Origin: SIG607 sp036307305
GTDB lineage: Bacteria > Bacillota > Clostridia > Oscillospirales > Acutalibacteraceae
Assembly (NCBI GenBank): GCA_036307305.1
Contig: JAXJXV010000011.1
Location: forward strand, 38,964 to 102,963
Direction: 5' to 3'
Length of the DNA stretch: 64,000 bases
The position numbers were made by a program, and so were the translations under genes. Below are positions 16,925 through 25,150 of the stretch, piece after piece; positions within the stretch are counted from its first letter, which is position 1, and each line of letters starts with the position of its first letter. Below the pieces are notes generated by a model, which was given only the letters and a program-made list of their open reading frames with translations, had not been told where the DNA came from and ran no database searches.

Positions 16925-17938
16925 TTAACCTGTAATACCTACACGGTCGATACTCTTAACGAATTTTCGCTGTAAGAAAATATACATTATGAGCATTGGA
17001 GTTATAAACAGTATACAACAAGCACACTGTGTGGCTGTCATCTTATATCCGCCCCATACGTTGTATAGCGTCTGCATAATATCTTTAACGTTCGAAAGAC
17101 GAACGGCAAGAGGCATAGCATTATAGCTATTCATAAGCATTATAGCGAGATAATAATCATTCCAATGCCAGATAATAGAGAAAATTGAAACTGTAGTAAT
17201 TACAACGCCCGAAGAAGGCAATGCAATTTTTGTATATGTCTTGAAAAGACCTGCACCGTCAATCCACGCTGCTTCTTCAAGCTCTCTGGGAAGTCCTTTA
17301 TAGAACTGCATATAGATATAAATGATAATACCTGAGCGAAGGCCTATAGCAAAGAGCGAAGGTAAATAGAATACAAAACCCGTATTAAGAATATTGATTC
17401 GTATAGCAGTGCCAGACACTTCACTAATAAGACTAACTATACCAAGGAAATCAAGATTAGAGAAGTTCATCATCTTAGGAATAATAATCATCTGGTCAGG
17501 AACAAGAATTGTAAGAATAAGTAAAACCATAAGAATGTTTTTTCCCTTAAACTTAAATCTGGCAAGACCGTAAGCCGCAAGAGAACAGGAAATAATCTCT
17601 AAGAATGCAGCAACCATTTCAAATAAAATGGTATTTTTAAGAGCGCTTAAAAAATCCAAAGATTCGTATGCCCACTTATACCAAAATCCTGTAAAATGCT
17701 TAGGAATCCAGAAAACGTTAGGGTCATACCAGTCAATCAAATCCTTGACCGAGTTGGAAATCATATAAAACAAAGGATATAAAACAACATAGCTAACAGA
17801 TATAAGCAATGCATATCTGAAAAGAGAAATAAGAACGCTCGTTGTCATTCTTTTGGTTTTATAAAGGGAAAAGGTTTTTGTACCGTCACTGGAGGTTTTT
17901 GTAAAATAGCTTAATAAATTAGCAAATTTTTCTTTCAT
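16925..17938 (-). CDS. carbohydrate ABC transporter permease (MalG type, pair 2)
   Basis: This 337-aa permease has about six membrane helices and the EAA loop LEEAAWIDGAG followed by KIALPSSG, which contacts an ABC ATPase. An N-terminal cytoplasmic stretch of about 35 residues precedes the first helix. A strong AGGAGG SD precedes the ATG at 17938. It is the last gene of the reverse operon and pairs with the permease just upstream (15-nt gap). An insertion near the middle (SLISEVSGTAIRINILNTG) makes it longer than most MalG-type proteins. Confidence 0.93.
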   Translation of the reverse strand: MKEKFANLLSYFTKTSSDGTKTFSLYKTKRMTTSVLISLFRYALLISVSYVVLYPLFYMISNSVKDLIDWYDPNVFWIPKHFTGFWYKWAYESLDFLSALKNTILFEMVAAFLEIISCSLAAYGLARFKFKGKNILMVLLILTILVPDQMIIIPKMMNFSNLDFLGIVSLISEVSGTAIRINILNTGFVFYLPSLFAIGLRSGIIIYIYMQFYKGLPRELEEAAWIDGAGLFKTYTKIALPSSGVVITTVSIFSIIWHWNDYYLAIMLMNSYNAMPLAVRLSNVKDIMQTLYNVWGGYKMTATQCACCILFITPMLIMYIFLQRKFVKSIDRVGITG

Positions 17939-17953
17939 AACACATAAACCTCC

Positions 17954-18874
17954 TTATTCCCATTTCTTAGCGCAGAAGCGATTGAATGCGCCGAGTATTG
18001 CACCGAGTATCGCGCCGATTATCAAGAAGTATACCCAAAGCATCGCAGAGCTTCTTCCGAACTGCTGAGAGCTTATAAGGTTATAGGCCTGAGCAATAAC
18101 CTTGTCGGTTTGAGAAGTCATAAGCTCTACCATCGTAAATACAGTTACGAGAACTATTACACGTGAAAGAGACGGGAAAGTAATATACCAAAATTCTTCC
18201 CAAGCGGTAGCGCCTTCAACCTTAGAAACTTCATAATAAAGGTCAGGAATTGACTGCATACCTGCAATAAAGAGAATAATCTGTACACCGCACTGCCAAA
18301 CAAGATTCATAATCTTGTTAATAGCATCTTGGAAATATCCGCCGATTTTTTCGGGTAATCCCGTCCATTCAACCAATTCTTTAACATTAATCATATTAGC
18401 AGAAACAGCTTCATCCGTACCCGAAGTAGAAGAAATACTCTGGTCACCGATAATGGTACCAAGAATAACACCACTTGCAATAATAACAGGCAAGAAGTAA
18501 ATAGCACGGAAGAACACTCTTCCTTTGAATTTCTGATTAAGCATTAAAGCCAAAATAAGACTAAGCACCAAAATAATCGGGAAAGAGTAAGCAAAAGTAC
18601 CTACACTCTTTAGAAGGTTATCAGAATAGTCGGCATTTTCAGTGAAAATATATTTAATATTCTCAAATCCAATCCACTTGGTATCAAGTCGACCTGTCTG
18701 CAGAGTTACGTCACAGAAGGTATAAAACAAGGACTGAAGAATAGGAAGAATGAAGAACACGACAAGACCGAATACCCAGTGTGCCACACAAATCCAACCG
18801 TATCTTTCCTTAAGAGCTTCTATACCTCTTGCCTGTATACTCTTTTTCGGTTTTTTAACTACTGTATCAGACAT
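17954..18874 (-). CDS. carbohydrate ABC transporter permease (MalF type, pair 2)
   Basis: This is a 306-aa inner-membrane permease with about six helices and the EAA-type loop VEGATAWEEFWYITFPSL. Its ATG overlaps the upstream stop codon by one base (TAATG), indicating translational coupling. A periplasm-side segment around residues 150-190 (SISSTSGTDEAVSANMINV) is unusual and hydrophilic. It forms the second heterodimeric channel of this operon with the downstream permease. Confidence 0.93.
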   Translation of the reverse strand: MSDTVVKKPKKSIQARGIEALKERYGWICVAHWVFGLVVFFILPILQSLFYTFCDVTLQTGRLDTKWIGFENIKYIFTENADYSDNLLKSVGTFAYSFPIILVLSLILALMLNQKFKGRVFFRAIYFLPVIIASGVILGTIIGDQSISSTSGTDEAVSANMINVKELVEWTGLPEKIGGYFQDAINKIMNLVWQCGVQIILFIAGMQSIPDLYYEVSKVEGATAWEEFWYITFPSLSRVIVLVTVFTMVELMTSQTDKVIAQAYNLISSQQFGRSSAMLWVYFLIIGAILGAILGAFNRFCAKKWE

Positions 18875-21105
18875 TACTGATTAACCCCCTTTCCATAAAT
18901 GTAAGAACCTGCGGGAACAACACCCATATCGGTCACATAATCCGTTTCACCGTAATTAACGTAAACGTTTATGCCATTATCATATACTACTTTTCTGACG
19001 TCTGTTGTAATACAAATATGATTATCAATATGAGCGTCATTAATTGCATCATAGAAATCCGCATTAGCATTTACAGTTTCAACAATCTCATCTTTATTGT
19101 CACTATACAACAGAGTATTAAATATCTGATAATGTGAATTAAGAAGCTTGTTACTGAAGTTGTTCGTTACGGTATATTTTATTCCAACGCCGCCTTCTAT
19201 ACAGCGCAGAAGGGTTAAGTCACGCTTTGTAGCCATATTGAGAGCTGCACCGTACATACTTACATAACCCTTAAATACCATCTGATAAACGGGAACGTCA
19301 TAATCAAAAATATAAGAATGAGATGAAGAAATAGGAGCGTCTATTATAGCATCAGAAGCGATAGCTGCGTAATCATTAGCCTGATTAGCAAGAACCTTCA
19401 TTCCCTCTTTAGATGCATTATTCAATATAGTGGTAACGTCTGCAGCCATATTAGCCTTAGCGATACTGCGGTTAATTGAGTAATCAGAATAAGCCTTTGA
19501 GGTAATCTTTCTGTAAGAAATACCCGAAAGATTCATAGATTTTGCATCTTTAACGGTTTTAGCAGCAAGATTTATAAGCTCGTCACGGGCTACAAGATAC
19601 ATACGTTCATCAGTATAGGAATTGCCTAAGGTATAACTACCCCATCGGGAGTAGATAAGACCAGGTCCCTTCGCAGAACCGCCACGGGTAACGGTAAGCC
19701 CCTGTCCGTTAGAATTGAAGTGCATTATATCATAGTCAAAATACAGGTCAATTCCTAACTCCTGACATTTAGCAGCCAAGGTTTTCATTTCTGCATCAGA
19801 GCCGATTTTCTTTGCAATCTTTAAATCACCTGCGGGTTTACCTACATCCAGACCGGAACTTCCAAAGCCGAACAGGTCTGCAACGATAGGAAGCTTTAAT
19901 GATGCATTCAAATCAGAAAGAATTTCCTGAGCTTCCTTAACAGTGGTGGTTGCAAATACCTCAGTGGTAGGCATTCCTAAGAAGGATGTATCAAGAAGTG
20001 TACCTCCCACAAGAGAAATACTTGCCGAAGCTTTTTCCTCCTTATCGGTCATTCCCTTTTCTTCAAGAAGGAATTTACGGTATCTGTTAGCCATACCAAC
20101 ATAGTTTGCTTCTTCGTCTTCAAGAGGATAATAGCAGACTGAAAAAGTTGTATCAGCATAATGGTTACTGTACTGAAGACCGTTAAGAACCTTACTTGCT
20201 TGATTAGCACCACGAACATAGAAGGTTGGATAAATTCCGGAATAGCCTATATTTTCATTACCGATATCGCCGTCAAGGAGAGCATTCTCAGCACCCTCGG
20301 AGATAATACCGAGCATACCGCTGTTACCGTTTTTAGAACCAAATATTGGCATACGGATATACTCAACGTTAGAAGCAATAACGTTTGAATATTTATTAAC
20401 AATACCGTCTTCGGCATAAACGTCCTCGGATATATAAGTACTGATTTCAGCCTTATTATTAGCGTTAATAATAGCGCCGGAGCCTGATGGATAGAAAAGG
20501 TATGAATCATCAGCAACTATGGGAGTTGACACAAAGAAAGGCGCGAAAGAAATACGGTAAACGTATTCATCTGGAGTTTCGCAAATTTCATTTGCATTAA
20601 CAGACATCTTCATTCCGTCCTCAAGAAGAATATAGGAAACAGGAACGGTAATGCCCAGATTGTCAAGATGGTAAACAATTTTGAAACCGTTTTCAATCTT
20701 TTCAACTTCATAGGTTCTTTTGTTAAGTGAAGCAACATAAACACTTGCCGTCTTCGTGGTATAGTCCTCTGTATGTACGTATTCCACAATAAGAGAAGTG
20801 TTGAGCTTAGGATGAACTACCTTACCCGACTCTGCATAGGCAGGGTCCATAACTTCGCTTGGAGTATTACAATAGGTTTTATCAAGAATCTTGTTATAAA
20901 GAAGAATTCTCTTATTTTCCTTATCCCATTTAAGCTGATAAGTATCGTTTTCGGCTGCAACAAATGAATTAACAACATTATTAGCATGGTCGGGATTGAA
21001 AACCTTAGGAGAAACAAGATTGTTGCTGTCTCCACAGGCAGTACAAGAGAGAACCATTAACAGACAAACAACGATTAAAGATATTCTTTTTAATAAGTTT
21101 TTCAT
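18874..21105 (-). CDS. DUF5696-like extracytoplasmic lipoprotein
   Basis: This is a 743-aa secreted protein with a lipoprotein signal (MKNLLKRISLIVVCLLMVLS then CTACGDSNN). The frame is open back to 21189 but GAAAGGAGAG marks the ATG at 21105. After the signal comes a beta-rich region (about 30-330) and a TIM-barrel-like region (LPIVADLFGFGSSGLDVGKP, DLYFDYDIMHFNSNG, SYRKITSKAYSDYS). This is the pattern I associate with DUF5696 proteins found beside sugar ABC transporters in Clostridia and Bacilli, probably glycoside-hydrolase related. Catalytic activity is unproven; the name is from memory, not a search. Confidence 0.75.
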   Translation of the reverse strand: MKNLLKRISLIVVCLLMVLSCTACGDSNNLVSPKVFNPDHANNVVNSFVAAENDTYQLKWDKENKRILLYNKILDKTYCNTPSEVMDPAYAESGKVVHPKLNTSLIVEYVHTEDYTTKTASVYVASLNKRTYEVEKIENGFKIVYHLDNLGITVPVSYILLEDGMKMSVNANEICETPDEYVYRISFAPFFVSTPIVADDSYLFYPSGSGAIINANNKAEISTYISEDVYAEDGIVNKYSNVIASNVEYIRMPIFGSKNGNSGMLGIISEGAENALLDGDIGNENIGYSGIYPTFYVRGANQASKVLNGLQYSNHYADTTFSVCYYPLEDEEANYVGMANRYRKFLLEEKGMTDKEEKASASISLVGGTLLDTSFLGMPTTEVFATTTVKEAQEILSDLNASLKLPIVADLFGFGSSGLDVGKPAGDLKIAKKIGSDAEMKTLAAKCQELGIDLYFDYDIMHFNSNGQGLTVTRGGSAKGPGLIYSRWGSYTLGNSYTDERMYLVARDELINLAAKTVKDAKSMNLSGISYRKITSKAYSDYSINRSIAKANMAADVTTILNNASKEGMKVLANQANDYAAIASDAIIDAPISSSHSYIFDYDVPVYQMVFKGYVSMYGAALNMATKRDLTLLRCIEGGVGIKYTVTNNFSNKLLNSHYQIFNTLLYSDNKDEIVETVNANADFYDAINDAHIDNHICITTDVRKVVYDNGINVYVNYGETDYVTDMGVVPAGSYIYGKGVNQ

Positions 21106-21121
21106 TATCAGTTCTCTCCTT

Positions 21122-23272
21122 TCATCGATAAACAAATTCACGGTATATAGTACCGACAAACATTCCAACCTGCTGAACAAGTATAACAATTACAATAGCC
21201 AAGAAAACTACTATCAGCATTGCAAGTGCGGAAAGAATGGTAGTGCCTACAAATCTACCGAAGGTATAGTCGTGGATAATAAGCGTACCGGTTATGAGAA
21301 TAAACGCGGTAAAGAGTTCCATAACTGTTACGAAGATAGAAAGGAATGCAGCTTCACTTTCAAGAATTACATTAGAAGCAATGATGTAGACAATATTCGA
21401 AATAATCAAAGGAACTATGGAATACGAAGTTACTACGAATATTTCGCGCATCTTTCCTTTACCTTCCTGAAGTGTACAGATAGCCCAGTTACAAATTGTC
21501 CAAAGAACAACTATACCCAAAGTCTGTAACAAAACAAGAAGTGAGTTAAAGCTTGTATTAGAGGGATTCTTAAATAAGAAGCCACTGTTAGTTTCTTTTA
21601 AGGTTGCTGTTATGTAATAAACAACAATAAGAATCAAGCCAATAAGTACGGAACCGCGCTTTTTCTCTTTAACCTCAGTAATAACCTCAGACGGATGAAG
21701 CATTACACGTGAGAGAAGTTTAAGCTCTCTGTTCTTGATAATCACAAGATTTTTCTTGCGCTTGTAAAGAATGAAGAGAACTATCGCGGCAACCACAACT
21801 ACTATTATAGCAGCAAACAGATATACATTCTTTTCAATATATGCTCGACGAACGAAGTCGTAAGAGAGTGAATACGTATCATAATCATATCCCATCTCAG
21901 CATATATCATAGCGTTTTCATAATCGCCTGCCGCATAATAGGTCTTAGCGATACCCGAATAAGCCACCTGACTGAAACGGTCCATAGTGAGAACTTCTTC
22001 CCAATAGCCGAAAGCCTTTTCGTAGTCACCGTTTCTGGTAAGAGTATTAGCAAGCATTACGAGAGAACCGTAATCGTTAATCTTAAAGATTGTAATACAG
22101 TTCTTAACCTTATCAAGAACAACGATATCCTTGTTCGACGTCAAATCAATAGCAGAAATAGACTGGAAAGTACCGTCCTGAATACCGGCAACGTTTGATA
22201 CGTAGTTAGCCGCACCGCCGCCAAAGGTATTAAGCATGTGGCAATCGTTATCAAATATTGAAATATAACCGGTACTTACGTCAAATGAATAGATGTAATT
22301 ATCTTCACTTACAGCAAGACCTGCTATATCAGGATAACGTCCATCGCTACGAAGATGAATAGGTTGATGTAATCCGAAAGTAACATCATCAGATTCAAGG
22401 ATATTAATACCACCTGGGCTTAAACGCTTAATCTGACCTTTCTCAACAGTTTTCTGTGTTCGACCTGTTGCAGTATAAATGAAATCCTGCTTATCTACGT
22501 AAAGGTCGGTAAACTGGAAAGGAAGTTTCTTAGCGGAAATTTCTCTTATAGCATCAGTCATTGTAATTTTTTCCCACAACTGAGCAAACAACTGAAGCAC
22601 CGTAGTTTTAACGGTATTAGCGCCGTAGAAGCCAAGGAAATCGCCCTTAGGAGAATAAAGTATTGCACCGTAATAAGAGCCTTCGCTAAGAACATAGATA
22701 TAATTACTTGAGTCAACTGCTATCTTTTGTGGGCGGTACTCAAAGCCAGTAGGAATAAGTGTTGATTCAGGAAGTAAAAGCAGGGACTTAAACTTACCAT
22801 CGGTATCACACAAAATAACACGGCTGTTTTCCGTATCACATATATAAAGCACATTTTCAGCAGAAATTACAAAGCCCTGCGCACCTTTATAATCATAAGT
22901 CTCACCGGTAGCCTCGTCTACAATCTCTGTAATAGTTCTGACAAAGTTATAAGACTTATCAAGAATATGTATCTGCGAAGCATCTCCGTCAAGGATATAA
23001 ATATTGTCATTTTCATCAATAGTAACATCACTGAATGAAGTTATATTGACATCAGCCATATCCTCGTTATAAATCGTCTTATAATAATCATACATAGCTG
23101 TTGCTCTTACAGCGTCATTTGTAGATACGTTAGCATGTTCCCAATAAGTAATGGTATCATAAGGTATGTCAGACGTTTCCTTATATATACCGATTGCCGA
23201 AGCAGGTATTACACCTACGAGAAGTATAAGAGCAAGGAGAACTGATATAAAACGAACACTATTCTTTTTCAT
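21122..23272 (-). CDS. NHL-repeat/TPR membrane protein with C-terminal Yip1 domain
   Basis: This 716-aa protein has a signal peptide (1-26), then an extracellular NHL/beta-propeller-like region (about 55-390; repeated blades such as ITSFSDVTIDENDNIYILDG and KIAVDSSNYIYVLSEG). Two TPR-like helices follow near 410-470 (NGDYEKAFGYWEEVLTMD, AGDYENAMIYAEMGYDYD), then a membrane helix near 485-505. A cytoplasmic basic segment leads to a five-helix Yip1-type membrane domain (about 530-710). It sits between two permease pairs. A structural or sensing role next to the transporter is inferred only from position. Confidence 0.75.
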   Translation of the reverse strand: MKKNSVRFISVLLALILLVGVIPASAIGIYKETSDIPYDTITYWEHANVSTNDAVRATAMYDYYKTIYNEDMADVNITSFSDVTIDENDNIYILDGDASQIHILDKSYNFVRTITEIVDEATGETYDYKGAQGFVISAENVLYICDTENSRVILCDTDGKFKSLLLLPESTLIPTGFEYRPQKIAVDSSNYIYVLSEGSYYGAILYSPKGDFLGFYGANTVKTTVLQLFAQLWEKITMTDAIREISAKKLPFQFTDLYVDKQDFIYTATGRTQKTVEKGQIKRLSPGGINILESDDVTFGLHQPIHLRSDGRYPDIAGLAVSEDNYIYSFDVSTGYISIFDNDCHMLNTFGGGAANYVSNVAGIQDGTFQSISAIDLTSNKDIVVLDKVKNCITIFKINDYGSLVMLANTLTRNGDYEKAFGYWEEVLTMDRFSQVAYSGIAKTYYAAGDYENAMIYAEMGYDYDTYSLSYDFVRRAYIEKNVYLFAAIIVVVVAAIVLFILYKRKKNLVIIKNRELKLLSRVMLHPSEVITEVKEKKRGSVLIGLILIVVYYITATLKETNSGFLFKNPSNTSFNSLLVLLQTLGIVVLWTICNWAICTLQEGKGKMREIFVVTSYSIVPLIISNIVYIIASNVILESEAAFLSIFVTVMELFTAFILITGTLIIHDYTFGRFVGTTILSALAMLIVVFLAIVIVILVQQVGMFVGTIYREFVYR

Positions 23273-23285
23273 TTACGTTTCCTCC

Positions 23286-24200
23286 TTATCCCTTAATACC
23301 CGCACTGCTCATGGATTCCTTAATACTACTCTGAGAAATCATATAAACGAGAATAGGAGGAATCATCATAATAACAGTAACAGCCATAGCACTACCCGAA
23401 CGGGCAATACCACCTGAGGTTATCTGTGACATAATAGTAGGTAAAGTTTTGAGTGTTTCACTGAAAACAGTACCGTCGGGAATAGCAGCCCATACGTCAC
23501 GGAAACCGAACAATGTAAGTGTAAGCAAACAAGGCTTAACGATTGGCAGAACTATCTGCCAGAAAATTCTGAAAGGACCGGCTCCGTCTATTCGGGCGGC
23601 TTCAAGCAACGCTACGGGTACGGCTCCTTCCATATACTGCTTCATAAGGAAAACACCCATAGTAGAAGCAATGTGCGGAAGAATCATTACCCAATAAGTA
23701 TCAATCATATTGGTATATGAGTATATAAGATAACGCGGAATACCAAGTGTATAAGCGTTAAACAAAAGCGCGAACTGTACGAGAGTAAATATAATGTTTT
23801 TACCCTTAATTTCGCTTCGCGCAAGAACGAAAGCAGCCATCGTAGCAATAATAACGTAAAGGAAGGTTGTAAATACAGCTACGAAAAGACTGTTAAATAC
23901 GTATCTTGAAAGCGGAACTCTAAGGTTAGAAAGCAAGCCGGGAAGCGCAAGATAGTTTGCAGTAGTAGGACGAATAACGAAAAAGCTTGGAGGGAAAATC
24001 ATAAGTTCGTCCAAAGGCTTGAAGGAGGTTGCAACGGAGTAAATCAAAGGAAGTACAGAAAAAGCACCGAAAGCAACAAGGAATAAAATATAGAAAAAGT
24101 TACCAACCTTAGAACGTGTATAACGTTTTGCCTGATTCTTTTTAGTAACCTTCATAAATACACGTTTGCCGGATGAATTGTATTCTTTAGCACCAAACAT
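23286..24200 (-). CDS. carbohydrate ABC transporter permease (MalG type, pair 1)
   Basis: This is a 304-aa permease with six helices, the EAA loop LLEAARIDGAGPFRIFWQIVLP and the ending SMSSAGIKG typical of MalG/YcjP-type permeases. GGAGGGGAG precedes the ATG at 24200. It pairs with the next upstream permease (15-nt gap) and with the 980-aa binding protein. Confidence 0.94.
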   Translation of the reverse strand: MFGAKEYNSSGKRVFMKVTKKNQAKRYTRSKVGNFFYILFLVAFGAFSVLPLIYSVATSFKPLDELMIFPPSFFVIRPTTANYLALPGLLSNLRVPLSRYVFNSLFVAVFTTFLYVIIATMAAFVLARSEIKGKNIIFTLVQFALLFNAYTLGIPRYLIYSYTNMIDTYWVMILPHIASTMGVFLMKQYMEGAVPVALLEAARIDGAGPFRIFWQIVLPIVKPCLLTLTLFGFRDVWAAIPDGTVFSETLKTLPTIMSQITSGGIARSGSAMAVTVIMMIPPILVYMISQSSIKESMSSAGIKG

Positions 24201-24215
24201 TCTTTACTCCCCTCC

Positions 24216-25130
24216 TTACTTACCAATTCCATTAATAAGCTTCTTAATAAGCCAACGTGAAAGAGCCATCATTACGAAAAGAACAACTGACATTGCAGAA
24301 GCATAACCCATTTCGTAACGTGTACCACCAACGTCAGAAAGATAAGAAACAATAGTATCAACACAATAGTTAACAGACGGATAACCTGCCATCTGAACTG
24401 CAATAGCACTTACAGAGAAAGCACTTGCTATCTGCATAACTGCACTGAACAATAACATATGCTGCATTGCAGGAAGTGTGATATACCACAGCTCTTGCCA
24501 ACGATTACGGATACCGTCAATAGCACCTGCTTCGTAAAGCTCTCCGTTAACATTTTGCAGACCTGAAATATTAGCTAGGAAGGATACGCCCATACTCTGC
24601 CACAACTGAACGATAATGATAATAGGCATAAGGTAGTCCGAATTAGACAGCCAATATATAGGCTCTTGTATAAATCCTGCCGAAAGCAAAATACTGTTTA
24701 TGTAACCGTAGCTGTCGCTACTGAAGGCAACCTGCCAGATAAAGTAGGCGTTACCAACCAGTGAAGGACAGTAGAACATAAAGGAAAGCAGTGTTCTGAT
24801 AAAGGGAGAGAAGTCATTGATAAACCAAGCAAGTACGAATGCAAGTAAGAAACCGATAGGACCTGTTACAACGGCGAAAACAAGTGTATTTTTAACGGTT
24901 GTAACGAATATCTGGTCATCTATCAATAATCTAAGGTAGTTATCAAGTCCGTTAAATTCAAGTGTTTTAATCATATCGAAGTTGAATACACTAAGAACAA
25001 CAGAAGCGATAATAGGTAATACGGTAAATAATATAAACAGAATAAGGAAAGGAGCTATAAGCACGTAATAAGGAATACTTTCCCTAAAGCTCATCTGTTT
25101 ACTTTCAATTTTTTTAACTTTAGTAGCCAT
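24216..25130 (-). CDS. carbohydrate ABC transporter permease (MalF type, pair 1)
   Basis: This is a 304-aa permease with six helices and the EAA-type loop LYEAGAIDGIRNRWQELWYI. The N-terminal cytoplasmic tail is basic (MATKVKKIESKQMS). A GGAGG SD precedes the ATG, 20 bp after the binding-protein stop. It forms the first permease pair with the downstream MalG-type gene. Confidence 0.94.
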   Translation of the reverse strand: MATKVKKIESKQMSFRESIPYYVLIAPFLILFILFTVLPIIASVVLSVFNFDMIKTLEFNGLDNYLRLLIDDQIFVTTVKNTLVFAVVTGPIGFLLAFVLAWFINDFSPFIRTLLSFMFYCPSLVGNAYFIWQVAFSSDSYGYINSILLSAGFIQEPIYWLSNSDYLMPIIIIVQLWQSMGVSFLANISGLQNVNGELYEAGAIDGIRNRWQELWYITLPAMQHMLLFSAVMQIASAFSVSAIAVQMAGYPSVNYCVDTIVSYLSDVGGTRYEMGYASAMSVVLFVMMALSRWLIKKLINGIGK

Positions 25131-25150
25131 CAGATATTGCTCCTCCTTCC

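Noticed and set aside
20161..23417. Forward ORFs inside the reverse-strand ABC operon
   Set aside because: They lie wholly within well-supported reverse genes, without SD or family motifs.
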